Positions 17,619-26,083 of a stretch of 64,000 bases of DNA are shown piece by piece. The DNA lies in the NCBI RefSeq assembly GCF_019084045.1, contig NZ_JAHRED010000002.1, positions 62,001 to 126,000 on the forward strand, given 5' to 3'. Source of the stretch: Paeniglutamicibacter quisquiliarum. GTDB taxonomy: Bacteria; Actinomycetota; Actinomycetes; Actinomycetales; Micrococcaceae. How positions within the stretch are numbered: the stretch's first letter is position 1; the number at the start of each line of letters is the position of its first letter. The position numbers and the translations under genes are program-made. A model generated the notes under the pieces. The model saw only the letters and a list, made by a program, of their open reading frames with translations, did no database searches and had not been told where the DNA came from.

Positions 17619-18137
17619 GTGCAAACCCACCTTCCGGCCGCCACGATCGCGGACCAGTTTCGCCTCGCCTTTGGCAACCATCCCGCTGGAGTCGCAGTGG
17701 TGACGGCGGCCGGATCCCGCGGACCGGTCGGAATCACCGCCTCGTCGCTGATTTCGGTTTCGGCCGATCCCGCATACCTGGCGTTCAACATTGCGCGGCG
17801 CTCCGGCGCCGCCGAGGCCATCCTGGACGCCGAGCACATCCTCGTCCACCTTTTGACGGCCCGGAACGCCGATGTGGCCGCTCTGTTCGCCGGCCCCGGC
17901 GAGGAGCGCTTTGCCAAGCTGCCGGGATGGGAGAAGCTGGCCACCGGGGAGCCGCTGATCCACGGCGTGGGTGTGGCGATGCGCTGTTCCATCGAGTCGC
18001 GCGTTGCCGCCGGGCCGGCCACGGTGGTCGTTGCCTCGGTGCTCGACGTCATTTCCGGCCAGTCCACCGCCGCACCGTTGGTTTACCACCGGCGCGGCTA
18101 CCACAGCATCGGTGAGCACACCCGCCTCACCGCTTGA
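17619..18137 (+). CDS. Flavin reductase-like FMN-binding protein
   Basis: 172 residues of the flavin reductase-like split-barrel family. Family landmarks are FRLAFGNHPAGVAVVTA, GITASSLISVSADP, the substrate-loop region FAGPGEERFAKLPGWE and the C-terminal VYHRRGYHSIG. Members reduce FMN/FAD with NAD(P)H or bind flavin in oxygenase systems. I chose GTG 17619 because a GAGGA lies upstream and family homology begins just after it. A longer reading from 17523 would cross the SoxR promoter. Its placement behind a SoxR box suggests a role in redox-cycling stress. Confidence 0.85.
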   Translation: MQTHLPAATIADQFRLAFGNHPAGVAVVTAAGSRGPVGITASSLISVSADPAYLAFNIARRSGAAEAILDAEHILVHLLTARNADVAALFAGPGEERFAKLPGWEKLATGEPLIHGVGVAMRCSIESRVAAGPATVVVASVLDVISGQSTAAPLVYHRRGYHSIGEHTRLTA

Positions 18138-18195
18138 CCGGCCCCCGGGAAATCCCGCGGCCGGGTGTCCACGAAACATGAGTTGAGGAGTCATT

Positions 18196-18825
18196 TTGGC
18201 TATTTATACCTTGCCCGAGCTGCAGTACGATTACGCGGCCCTGGAGCCGAGCATTTCGGCGCGGATCATGGAGCTGCACCACTCGAAGCACCATGCGGCG
18301 TATGTCGCGGGGGCGAATGCGGCGTTGGAGCAGCTGGCCGAGGCCCGCGAGAAGGGCGAGTTCGGGAATGTGCCGAAGTTGTCCAAGGACCTGGCGTTCC
18401 ACCTGGGCGGTCACACGAACCACTCGATTTTCTGGAACAACCTGTCCCCGGAGGGCGGGGACAAGCCCGAGGGCGAGTTGGCCGCGGCGATCGACGATGC
18501 CTTTGGCTCGTTTGACGCGTTCCGGGCGCACTTCACGGCGGCGGCGATGAGCCTGCAGGGGTCCGGTTGGGCGTTGCTGGGCTTTGAGGGCCTGGGTGGC
18601 CAGCTGGTCATCGAGCAGCTGTATGACCAGCAGGGCAATGTGCCGGTGGCGACGACGCCGTTGTTGATGCTGGACATGTGGGAGCACGCGTTCTACCTGG
18701 ATTACGTGAATGTGAAGGCCGACTACGTGAAGGCGTTCTGGAACATCGTGAACTGGGCGGATGTCTCGGCCCGCTTCGAGGCGGCGCGTGCCGGTGCCCC
18801 GAAGCTCGTGGTCCCCGGCAAGTAA
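18196..18825 (+). CDS. sodA: Superoxide dismutase (Mn/Fe type)
   Basis: 209 residues. The metal-ligand regions are clear: [11 protein letters not shown] (His28), [10 protein letters not shown] (His76), and the Asp and His in the [12 protein letters not shown] motif. The sequence looks more Mn-type. The start is TTG 18196, with GAGGAG five bases upstream. It disproportionates superoxide in the cytoplasm. Many codons end in G (GCG, TTG), different from the C-ending preference of neighbours. It lies 58 bases after the flavin reductase and may share the SoxR-driven transcript. Confidence 0.97.
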   Translation: MAIYTLPELQYDYAALEPSISARIMELHHSKHHAAYVAGANAALEQLAEAREKGEFGNVPKLSKDLAFHLGGHTNHSIFWNNLSPEGGDKPEGELAAAIDDAFGSFDAFRAHFTAAAMSLQGSGWALLGFEGLGGQLVIEQLYDQQGNVPVATTPLLMLDMWEHAFYLDYVNVKADYVKAFWNIVNWADVSARFEAARAGAPKLVVPGK

Positions 18826-18850
18826 CACGCCACCGCCGGAGGCGGGCTAG

Positions 18851-18893
18851 AAGCGGGCCGTCGGCCGGAGCAGCTCCGACCGGCGGCCCGCTT
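18851..18893 (+). terminator. Terminator after sodA
   Basis: Outer stem AAGCGGGCCG against CGGCCCGCTT, with an inner CCGGAG/CTCCG hairpin, 25 bases past the sodA stop. No T-run follows. Confidence 0.7.
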
Positions 18894-18963
18894 GGCCCGT
18901 GGCCCGGCTGCGTCGATCGTTCGACGTCAACGGTGCCCACCGCATCCGGTCGGTGGCCAAGCG

Positions 18964-19740
18964 TCAGTGGCCAAGCATTGCCGCCAGCATCTGGATCGAG
19001 CCCAGCAGGGTCGGGGCTTGTTCGATGAGCAGCAGCAGGCCCAGCGCAATCATGATCAGGCCGCTTGCCAGGGTGATGAAACGTGCCGCGGTGGGGCGCT
19101 GGCGCAGCAGCGCCCGGGCGCCCAGGGTCACGCCCGTGTAGATGAACAGCGAGAGCACCATGTGGCTGGTGCCGAGGATCGCCGTTTGCACCGGGACCGG
19201 CAACGCTGCGTCCGCGTGGATGAATTGGGGGATAAGGGCCAGGTAAAGCAGCAGGGCCTTGGGGTTCGTGCCGCTGGTTCCCAGCCCGCGGAAGAAGGCG
19301 GGGCCGAGGAAGCGCTCCCTGGCCTCGGCGGTGGTTGCCACCATGGTGGTCGTTCGCCGGAGCGTGTCGGCCCCGCCGCCGGCCGTGCCCGGTTCCGTCG
19401 GGTCCATGCCGCTGCCATACGGCTCCGGTTCGGTGCCCTCCTCGGCGCTGAAGCCCGCGCCGCGCCAGGAGCGGGCGGTGCCGATTCCCAGCCAGAGAAG
19501 GTAGGCGGCGCCGATGAGCGTGAGCCAGGAAAGCAGTTGCGGCATCCCGGCAATCAGGGCCGCCATTCCGCCGACAATGAGCAGGGTGTGAAAGATGTAC
19601 CCGCTGCACAGTCCCGCCACCGCCGAGGACACCCGGTGCCGGCCGAGTCCCGCGGAAATGGCGTACGCCCAATCGGCACCCGGCGTCATGGCCAGGGCAA
19701 ATGACACCGCGATGAAGCCGTAGATGACTTGAAGGTCCAT
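18964..19740 (-). CDS. LysE/RhtB-family amino acid exporter
   Basis: 258 residues with five to six membrane helices. The LysE family N-terminal pattern FIAVSFALAMTPGADWAYAISAGL is clear, as is the C-terminal stretch SLFIYTGVTLGARALL. A hydrophilic, charged loop (about residues 98-160, with GTEPEPYGSGMDPTEPG) separates helix 3 from the rest and is much longer than in standard LysE or RhtB (about 210 residues). I chose ATG 19740 (MDLQVIYG), with AGGAAAGAG upstream. It is divergent from an Lrp regulator, which usually controls such exporters in response to an amino acid. Confidence 0.88.
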   Translation of the reverse strand: MDLQVIYGFIAVSFALAMTPGADWAYAISAGLGRHRVSSAVAGLCSGYIFHTLLIVGGMAALIAGMPQLLSWLTLIGAAYLLWLGIGTARSWRGAGFSAEEGTEPEPYGSGMDPTEPGTAGGGADTLRRTTTMVATTAEARERFLGPAFFRGLGTSGTNPKALLLYLALIPQFIHADAALPVPVQTAILGTSHMVLSLFIYTGVTLGARALLRQRPTAARFITLASGLIMIALGLLLLIEQAPTLLGSIQMLAAMLGH

Positions 19741-19778
19741 GACCGAATCTCTTTCCTGCCGGGAATCTACCCGCAAGC

Positions 19779-19844
19779 TTAGGAAGAAATAGACGAAATG
19801 TGCTTGCCGGTTCTCGCTCCGATTTCCGTCAACTAAGAAGAAAT
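19779..19844. promoter_or_regulatory. Direct repeats in lysE-lrp divergent promoter
   Basis: Two near-identical AT-rich 11-mers, TAGGAAGAAAT (ending 19790) and TAAGAAGAAAT (ending 19844), 54 bases apart (about five helical turns). Such helically phased repeats fit binding by an octameric Lrp protein. This is inference from pattern only. Confidence 0.35.
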
Positions 19845-19925
19845 CTCCTGATATGTTTAATTGTGCGCAAGAATCTAGCGCGCAGATTTGAAATCACCGG
19901 GAAAACACACGAGGGGAGCCGCCGC

Positions 19926-20372
19926 ATGGACGGAATCGACCGCGCTATCCTGCGACGCCTGCAGGACGATGGACGCATGACCGCAACCGCCCTGGCGGAG
20001 GACGTCGGTCTCACCTTGGCGCCCTGCCATCGGAGGTTGCGTGAACTGGAAAACCGCGGTGTGATTCGTGGCTACCGTGCGGACGTCGATCCTGCGAAGG
20101 TGGACCTCGCCTTCGAGGCGCTGGTGTTTGTCACCCTCCGGGACCGGTTGACCATGAAGGACTTCGAGCGCGAGGTCGGCCAGATCGGCCAGATCATCGA
20201 CGCGCAGCGGCTCTTCGGGGAACCGGACTTCCTGTTGCGGGTCATGGCCGCCGACCTGCCGGCATATCAGCGTTTCTACGACGACGTGCTGGTGGCGCTG
20301 CCCGGGGTGGAAAAACTCACGAGCACGATAGTCATGAAAAACCTCAAGTCCGGCGGACGGCTCCCGATCTAG
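19926..20372 (+). CDS. Lrp/AsnC-family transcriptional regulator
   Basis: 148 residues. The N-terminal AsnC helix-turn-helix reads MDGIDRAILRRLQDDGRMTA, then LAEDVGLTLAPCHRRLREL. The C-terminal RAM ligand domain includes QRLFGEPDFLLRVMAADLPAYQRF. ATG 19926 follows GAGGGGAG at a good spacing. It is divergent from the LysE exporter, so it most likely activates export when its effector amino acid accumulates. The effector is not identifiable from sequence. Confidence 0.9.
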   Translation: MDGIDRAILRRLQDDGRMTATALAEDVGLTLAPCHRRLRELENRGVIRGYRADVDPAKVDLAFEALVFVTLRDRLTMKDFEREVGQIGQIIDAQRLFGEPDFLLRVMAADLPAYQRFYDDVLVALPGVEKLTSTIVMKNLKSGGRLPI

Positions 20373-20581
20373 GCGACGAATCCGGCTCTTGCGGATTTCG
20401 GCCGGCTGCGTGAAGCTGGGGAGAACGCGGCAACTTCTTGCGTCGGCGGACAATCAGCGATCGAGGACAAGAACATGAAATCCCGCGAAGCCGCCACTGC
20501 CGATGACGCAGCGACCCCCGGGGTGCCAATGCTGTCTCGTCCCGGCGTCGTAGCCGGAGTCCCGGGAACGACGTCCCGACG

Positions 20582-20809
20582 ATGACTACCGTTCTGGTGG
20601 TGTTGCGTGGCGGCCCGTTTGACGGCCGCCAGCTGACGGTCCCGGATTGGCCGGAACCGCTGACGGTGGAGTCCCTGCCCGAGGACCTGCACGTCGAGGC
20701 CCGGGTCCGCGCACGCTACCTGGCGGTCGCCGACCTCCCGCCGGATTCCGGGCCCCGGGTGATGGTCTGGGATGGAGCCCATCGTATCGGCGGGATCCAC
20801 CACGCCTGA
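20582..20809 (+). CDS. Small hypothetical protein
   Basis: 75 residues (begins MTTVLVVLRGGPFDGRQLTV). Codon third positions are mostly G/C and the composition is protein-like, so it is likely real. The GGPFDGRQ opening resembles small conserved actinobacterial and phage-associated proteins of unknown function, but I cannot name a family. It stands alone between lrp and tRNA-Arg. Confidence 0.55.
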   Translation: MTTVLVVLRGGPFDGRQLTVPDWPEPLTVESLPEDLHVEARVRARYLAVADLPPDSGPRVMVWDGAHRIGGIHHA

Positions 20810-20876
20810 GGGACCGCGCACGCACGTGACGGCGAATGAGGGCAGTGCTCCGGACCAGCTGCCTCGCGCCGAAGGG

Positions 20877-20916
20877 AAACGGCCTTGACCGGGTAAACAC
20901 CTGGTCAAGACCGTTT
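20877..20916 (-). terminator. Terminator of tRNA-Arg
   Basis: Hairpin with arms AAACGG-C-CTTGACC and GGTCAAG-A-CCGTTT (13 paired bases with one internal C/A mismatch), nine bases beyond the tRNA 3' end on the minus strand. Confidence 0.7.
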
Positions 20917-20924
20917 CTTTTGGG

Positions 20925-20997
20925 TGCCCCCGGCGCGATTCGAACGCGCGACCGACAGATTAGAAGGCTGTTGCTCTATCCACTGAGCTACGGAGGC
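20925..20997 (-). tRNA. tRNA-Arg (anticodon TCT)
   Basis: Full cloverleaf on the minus strand. The acceptor is GCCTCCG with CGGGGGC (one G-T pair). The D-arm is GCTCAGTGGATAGAGC. The anticodon loop CTTCTAA gives TCT (20962-20964), and the T-loop is GTTCGAATC. The discriminator is A (20925). CCA is not encoded. It reads AGA/AGG codons, which are rare in this genome. Confidence 0.96.
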
Positions 20998-21045
20998 GGG
21001 CACAAGAATCATAGCCCAAACCTGAGGCGGGTTGATATTTCACCG

Positions 21046-21156
21046 ATGGCGATACTGGGTTTTGGACGCGCGTGGGACCGTGAAAAAGAATTACTCCGGA
21101 CGTATGATGAAACAGTAAGAGAGCTGGCCGGGCAGGAACGGCCAGAGTCGCCCTGA
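21046..21156 (+). CDS. Possible 36-residue small protein
   Basis: Short frame (starts MAILGFGRAWDREKELL, rich in charged residues) between tRNA-Arg and the MFS gene. The heptad-like charged composition looks more protein-like than random high-GC sequence, but no strong ribosome-binding site is seen and the length is marginal. It could form one amphipathic helix. Confidence 0.35.
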   Translation: MAILGFGRAWDREKELLRTYDETVRELAGQERPESP

Positions 21157-21179
21157 TCCACTGTTTCGAAGCCGAAAGG

Positions 21180-22433
21180 ATGCCATTGCCACGCCAATCC
21201 GCTGCACCCGTTGAACTTGACCGAAGGCCAAACAGCGCGGCATGGCGCAACTCCATTTTCGGCATCTTCTTTTTGTGTGGCTTCGCTTTTGCCACCTGGG
21301 TTGCCCGCCTCCCGGCGGTTCGGGTGCAGCTCGACCTTTCCACCGCCGATGTTGGCATCCTGCTCTTTGCCCTGGCGATCGGCTCCATCGGTGGGCTGGC
21401 ATTTGCGCCGGGGATCCTGGCTCGAATGGGCATCCGCCGCGGAATCATGCTGGGGCTGCTGATTCTGGGTGCGGCGCTGGCCGTGCTGGGCGCCGTGACC
21501 GAGGTGCTGGGCAGCACCGTGGGTGCGATGGCGATCCTGGTTCTTTACGGCTTTGTCTTCAGCACCACCGACGTGATGATGAACGTCGATGGTGCTGCCG
21601 TGGAACGATCACTGGGCAAGACGCTCCTGCCGCTGATGCACGCCTTCTTCAGTTTTGGCACGATCATCGGCGCCGTCCTGGGGGCCGGTGCCGCGCGCCT
21701 GGGGATCGATGTGATGTGGAACTTCGCCGTCGTCGGTGTCCTCATCATGGGCCTTGGCCTGTACTTCGTACGCAACGTTTCGGGTCTCGAGCCCCCGGCG
21801 GCGCTCGAGGCCGACAGGGCGCCGGAAGCCGAGTCGTGGTGGCGGCGCCTGGTCGGCACGTTCCGCGACGGCCACCTGATGCTGATCGGGATCATGGTTG
21901 CAGGACTGGCCTTCGCCGAGGGCACCGCCAACGACTGGCTCACCATTGCCTCCGTCGACGACCACGGATTCAGCGAGGCCTCCGGGGCCCTGGTGTTCGG
22001 CGCCTTCGTGGCCGCCATGACCGCCGGCCGCATCTTCGGCGGACCGCTGATTGACAGGATCGGGCACAAGCGCGTCCTGGTGTTCATGGGCGTGCTTGGG
22101 CTCTGCGGCATCGTGCTGTTCATTTTGGCACCTGCCCCGTGGGCGGTTTTTACCGGCGCACTGCTCTGGGGCCTGGGCGGATCGCTCGGTTTCCCGGTTG
22201 GCATGAGCGTGGCGGCGGCCCACCCCACCGACGGACCGCGCCGCGTGGGCATCGTTGCCGTCTTCGGCTACTCCTCCATGCTGATCGGTCCGCCGGTCCT
22301 GGGCTTCCTCGGCGAACACTACGGGGTGCTCAACGCCTTCGTCCTTGTCGCGGGAATCCTCTTCATCACGTTGTTGATCACGCCGAAGGCCACTGCGGTT
22401 CCGAGGACCCCGGAACCGCAGCGAGTGGACTAG
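21180..22433 (+). CDS. MFS transporter (FucP/YbjJ-like)
   Basis: About 417 residues with 12 hydrophobic helices in two halves, split by a hydrophilic loop (EADRAPEAESWWRRLVGTFRDG). The opening FGIFFLCGFAFATWVARLPAVR resembles the YbjJ-like group. The substrate is unknown. ATG 21180 leaves no room between GAAAGG and the start, while in-frame TTG 21186 has GAAAGG six bases upstream and is the better start. The stop TAG overlaps the convergent aldo/keto reductase stop within one CTAG. Confidence 0.85.
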   Translation: MPLPRQSAAPVELDRRPNSAAWRNSIFGIFFLCGFAFATWVARLPAVRVQLDLSTADVGILLFALAIGSIGGLAFAPGILARMGIRRGIMLGLLILGAALAVLGAVTEVLGSTVGAMAILVLYGFVFSTTDVMMNVDGAAVERSLGKTLLPLMHAFFSFGTIIGAVLGAGAARLGIDVMWNFAVVGVLIMGLGLYFVRNVSGLEPPAALEADRAPEAESWWRRLVGTFRDGHLMLIGIMVAGLAFAEGTANDWLTIASVDDHGFSEASGALVFGAFVAAMTAGRIFGGPLIDRIGHKRVLVFMGVLGLCGIVLFILAPAPWAVFTGALLWGLGGSLGFPVGMSVAAAHPTDGPRRVGIVAVFGYSSMLIGPPVLGFLGEHYGVLNAFVLVAGILFITLLITPKATAVPRTPEPQRVD

Positions 22434-23275
22434 TGCCCGAAGCGCATGGGATCGGACGGCTCGTCGCCGGTTCCGTCCAGCGCATCGATGGCGTGGATCT
22501 CCTCGGGGGAAAGATTGAACGTAAAGACGTCGAGGTTCTCGGCCATGCGCTCGGGGCTCGAGGTCTTCGGAATGGGCACGACCCCTCGCTCGATCTGCCA
22601 GCGAATCACGGCCTGCGCGGGCGTGACCTTGTGCGCGGCCGCCGCGGCCAGCACCGGTGCGGAGTCGAGCAGGTCATGTTTTCCGCGCCCCAGCGGAGCC
22701 CATGCCTCGGTGAGGATCCCGTGTTCGGCGTGGAAGGCCAGACGGTCGTCGTCAAGCCAAAACGGCGCGTGCTGGATCTGGTTGACGTCCGGAACGACTC
22801 CGGTGGCGTCGATCAATTCCTGCAGTTGCGGGACGGTGAAATTGGAGGTGCCGATGGCCCGGACCCTGCCGCGCTTCAGCAGCTTGACCAGTCCCTCCCA
22901 GGCCTGGACGTAATTGCCCTCCTGCGGGTTGGGCCAGTGGATCAGGAATAGGTCGAGGTATTCCATGCCCAGCCGCTTGCAGCTGTTCTCCCAGGCGTCC
23001 TTCACTCCCTGGACCGAATGCCACTGCACATTGAACTTTGAGGTAATGAACAATTCCTCGCGGGGAACGGACGTGGAGCCGATGCCCTCTCCGATGCCTT
23101 CCTCGTTGCCGTAGTTCTCCGCGGTGTCGATAAGCCGGTATCCGGCATCCAACGCGTGGGCGACTGCTGCTCCGGCCTGGATGTCATCCAGCGGCCACGT
23201 GCCCAGGCCGATGGATGGCATGAAGGCGCCATTGTTGAGTTCACGTAACGGGACCGATGCATAGTTGTCTGGCAT
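22430..23275 (-). CDS. Aldo/keto reductase
   Basis: 281 residues of the AKR5-like prokaryotic group (2,5-diketo-D-gluconate reductase type). The catalytic tetrad is visible: Asp50 in YRLIDTAENYGNE, Tyr55, Lys80 in LFITSKF and His113 in DLFLIHWP. The C-terminal NADPH-binding IPKTSSPERMAENLDVF is also present. It reduces carbonyl compounds with NADPH in the cytoplasm. The true substrate cannot be told. Confidence 0.93.
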   Translation of the reverse strand: MPDNYASVPLRELNNGAFMPSIGLGTWPLDDIQAGAAVAHALDAGYRLIDTAENYGNEEGIGEGIGSTSVPREELFITSKFNVQWHSVQGVKDAWENSCKRLGMEYLDLFLIHWPNPQEGNYVQAWEGLVKLLKRGRVRAIGTSNFTVPQLQELIDATGVVPDVNQIQHAPFWLDDDRLAFHAEHGILTEAWAPLGRGKHDLLDSAPVLAAAAAHKVTPAQAVIRWQIERGVVPIPKTSSPERMAENLDVFTFNLSPEEIHAIDALDGTGDEPSDPMRFGH

Positions 23276-23638
23276 TTGGCCATGCTATGGCACCGGCCGG
23301 AATACCGATAGGGGGGCGCACCGTGGTCCCAATGCTTCGATGTGCCGGCCCCGTGTCAGGACCGGGGCCAACTGCGGCCGGGGGATTGCGGAGGCGGGAA
23401 GGGGATGCCCGAAGCCCGTGATGGCTGCACAGACGGTGTGTCGTGGCCGATCGGACCGGCGAAGGCCATGGGGCCCAAGTTCCCCGCACAGCCGGCCCGC
23501 GGAAGGGTGCCCTGCTGCCTTGCCCCGCGGCGCTTGCCCACAGCCCCGGGCCCCCGCTGCGAGGTGGCCCGGGCGCGGGATCACACTGGGGTGACGAGGC
23601 AAGAAGTACTTGCCCAGAGTCGAACATTGGAGTGCACC
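23276..23638. other. 363-base intergenic region, no gene seen
   Basis: GC-rich stretch between the aldo/keto reductase start and the ssb paralogue. An open frame runs upstream from ssb, but its residues are Cys/Pro/Arg-rich and unlike a real N terminus. It should contain both promoters. I see no convincing -10/-35 pair and no palindrome of note. Confidence 0.5.
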
Positions 23639-24133
23639 ATGACGGACCACATAACGTTGCGCGGTGTGGTGGGAACCGAGCCCCGCACCAGCGGGGGAAA
23701 CAGCGGAACGCTAATTGCAAAGTTCCGGATGGTCAGCAACGAGCGGCGGCAGGACCCGGAGACGGGGCAATGGTCGGATGTACACAGCAATTGGTACACC
23801 GTCTCCTGCTTCCGGGCCATGGCCACCAACATGCTTGCCAGCATCCACATGGGCGACCACGTCGTGGTCTACGGCAAGATGCAGGTTCGTGAATATGACC
23901 GCCAAGATGGAACCCGGGGTTTCAGCGTGGACATCGAGGCCATGGCGCTGGGCCACGACCTGCGGTTCGGGGTCAGCCGCTTTGACAGGGTCAGGCGCGC
24001 CGGGGGAGACGACAACGCCGAGCAACACCTGCGCCACGGCCAACCGGCCCGGGAGCCAGCGGAATCGAGTGACGAATTCCCGGTGACCGGCTGGCCTGAT
24101 TCCGAGTCCGGCGCGGATACCGAGGCGGCCTAG
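23639..24133 (+). CDS. Single-stranded DNA-binding protein paralogue
   Basis: 164 residues with an SSB OB-fold at residues 1-105: ITLRGVVGTEPRT, IAKFRMVSNERRQDPETGQW, NWYTVSCFRAMATNMLASIH and GDHVVVYGKMQVREYD. ATG 23639 is preceded by GGAG. The tail is acidic but ends SGADTEAA and lacks the conserved DDDIPF-type tip that recruits repair proteins. It also lacks the rpsF-rpsR neighbourhood of the main ssb. It is therefore probably an SsbB-type second copy, with stress, competence or specialised roles inferred only. Confidence 0.85.
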   Translation: MTDHITLRGVVGTEPRTSGGNSGTLIAKFRMVSNERRQDPETGQWSDVHSNWYTVSCFRAMATNMLASIHMGDHVVVYGKMQVREYDRQDGTRGFSVDIEAMALGHDLRFGVSRFDRVRRAGGDDNAEQHLRHGQPAREPAESSDEFPVTGWPDSESGADTEAA

Positions 24134-24283
24134 TTTCCCCGGGCGCCACGCGGCCGCGAATGTGTGCGCGGCCACGGTCCATGGTGGCCGTGGCCGCCCG
24201 ATGTGCGCAGGAACATGCCGCATACGCTTAAACCGGGCGCGATAATTGGGAGTAAGTCTCCCCGAGGCACTAGCCTTGAGGGC

Positions 24284-25966
24284 ATGGCGGAATTCATTTA
24301 CACGATGACCAAGGCTCGCAAGGCCGTTGGCGACAAAGTCATTCTCGACGATGTCAGCATGTCCTTCTACCCAGGCGCAAAAATTGGCGTCGTGGGTCCG
24401 AACGGTGCCGGCAAGTCTACGATCCTCAAGATCATGGCAGGGCTGGACACGCCCTCCAACGGCGAGGCGCGTCTCAGCCCCGGATACAGCGTCGGGATCC
24501 TGTTGCAGGAACCGCCGCTGAACGAAGAAAAGACCGTTCTGGGCAACGTCCAGGAAGGCGTCGGGGAGATCTACCAAAAGATCACCCGGTACAACGAGAT
24601 CTCCGAAGAGATGGCACAGGACGGTGCCGACTTCGATGCACTGCTCGAGGAAATGGGCCACCTGCAGGAAGCCATCGACACGGCCGACGCGTGGGACATC
24701 GACTCCCAGCTCGAGCAGGCCATGGATGCACTGCAGTGCCCGCCGGGAGATTCCTCGGTGACCACCCTTTCCGGTGGTGAGCGCCGCCGAGTGGCGCTGT
24801 GCAAGCTGCTGCTGCAGAAGCCGGACCTGTTGCTCCTTGACGAGCCCACCAACCACTTGGACGCCGAGTCCGTGTTGTGGCTCGAGCAGCACCTGCAGGC
24901 CTACCACGGCGCAGTCCTGGCCGTGACCCACGACCGGTACTTCCTGGACCACGTTGCCCAGTGGATCGCCGAGGTCGACCGCGGACGCTTGATCCCCTAC
25001 GAAGGCAACTACTCCACGTACCTGGAGAAGAAGCGCGAGCGCCTCGAGGTCCAGGGCAAGAAGGACCAGAAGCTTGCCAAGCGCCTGAGCGAGGAACTCG
25101 AATGGGTTCGCTCCAACGCCAAGGGCCGCCAGACCAAGTCGAAGGCCCGTTTGGCCCGGTACGAGGAAATGGCATCGGAAGCCGAGCGCACCCGCAAGCT
25201 GGACTTCGAGGAAATCCAGATCCCTGCGGGTCCCCGCCTGGGTTCCCTGGTCATCGAGGCCAAGGACCTGAAGAAGGGCTACGACGACCGCGTACTGATC
25301 GACAACTTGTCCTTCTCGCTGCCGCGCAACGGCATCGTTGGCGTTATCGGCCCCAACGGCGTGGGCAAGTCCACGCTGTTCAAGACCATCGTCGGTATGG
25401 AGCCGATCGACGGCGGCGAGCTGAAGATCGGCGATTCGGTCAAGATCTCCTACGTCGACCAGAACCGTGGCGGCATCGACCCGGAAAAGTCGCTGTGGGA
25501 GGTCGTGTCCGACGGACTCGACTACATCCATGTCGGCCAGGTCGAAGTCCCCTCGCGTGCCTACGTCTCGGCGTTCGGCTTCAAGGGCCCGGACCAGCAG
25601 AAGAAGGCAGGTGTGCTCTCCGGTGGTGAGCGAAACCGCCTGAACCTGGCCCTGACCCTCAAGCAGGGTGGCAACTTGCTGCTCCTTGACGAACCGACCA
25701 ACGACCTCGACGTCGAGACCCTCTCTTCGCTGGAGAACGCGCTGCTCGAATTCCCGGGTTGCGCAGTGGTCGTATCGCACGACCGCTGGTTCCTGGACCG
25801 CGTTGCGACCCACATCCTGTCCTACGAGGGCACCGATGAGGACCCGGCCAACTGGTACTGGTTCGAGGGCAACTTCGAATCCTACGAGGCCAACAAGGTC
25901 GAGCGCATGGGCCCGGAGGCTGCCAAGCCGCACCGCGTCACCCACCGCCGCCTGACCCGCGACTAA
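24284..25966 (+). CDS. ettA: Energy-dependent translational throttle protein EttA (ABC-F)
   Basis: 560 residues, two ABC domains in tandem. Walker A motifs are GPNGAGKST (about 40) and GPNGVGKST (about 356). Signatures are LSGGERRRVALCKLLL and LSGGERNRLNLALTL. Walker B motifs are LLLLDEPTNHLD and LLLLDEPTNDLD. A linker with an arm-like basic segment joins them. It matches EttA in length and C-terminal HRVTHRRLTRD. EttA binds the ribosomal E site and gates entry into elongation according to the ATP/ADP ratio. I chose ATG 24284 (MAEFIYTMTK), the family start. Confidence 0.95.
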   Translation: MAEFIYTMTKARKAVGDKVILDDVSMSFYPGAKIGVVGPNGAGKSTILKIMAGLDTPSNGEARLSPGYSVGILLQEPPLNEEKTVLGNVQEGVGEIYQKITRYNEISEEMAQDGADFDALLEEMGHLQEAIDTADAWDIDSQLEQAMDALQCPPGDSSVTTLSGGERRRVALCKLLLQKPDLLLLDEPTNHLDAESVLWLEQHLQAYHGAVLAVTHDRYFLDHVAQWIAEVDRGRLIPYEGNYSTYLEKKRERLEVQGKKDQKLAKRLSEELEWVRSNAKGRQTKSKARLARYEEMASEAERTRKLDFEEIQIPAGPRLGSLVIEAKDLKKGYDDRVLIDNLSFSLPRNGIVGVIGPNGVGKSTLFKTIVGMEPIDGGELKIGDSVKISYVDQNRGGIDPEKSLWEVVSDGLDYIHVGQVEVPSRAYVSAFGFKGPDQQKKAGVLSGGERNRLNLALTLKQGGNLLLLDEPTNDLDVETLSSLENALLEFPGCAVVVSHDRWFLDRVATHILSYEGTDEDPANWYWFEGNFESYEANKVERMGPEAAKPHRVTHRRLTRD

Positions 25967-26014
25967 CAGTCGCCCGGTGGCGGCCCGGGGATCCCGGGGC
26001 AGCCACCTGCGACA

Positions 26015-26068
26015 GGGGCCCGTGGTGCGGATGAATTTGGTTTCATCCGCACCACGGGCCCCTTTTTT
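26015..26068 (+). terminator. Strong intrinsic terminator after ettA
   Basis: 21-bp perfect stem (26015-26035 with 26042-26062), six-base loop, then TTTTTT (26063-26068). It is the clearest classical terminator in the window. It also separates ettA from the convergent tesB. Confidence 0.95.
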
Positions 26069-26083
26069 GTGCAGCCGGGTCCT

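Noticed and set aside
18196-18825. sodA as horizontally acquired because of G-ending codons
   Set aside because: Highly expressed genes can show a different codon choice, GC content is as in neighbours and there are no mobile-element marks or attachment sites around it.
20925-21180. Integration site at tRNA-Arg
   Set aside because: No integrase gene and no repeated tRNA 3' end were seen in the flanking sequence.
23342-23638. N-terminal extension of the SSB paralogue
   Set aside because: The extension is Cys/Pro/Arg-rich and not part of the OB-fold. An internal ATG with a good ribosome-binding site gives the correct family start.
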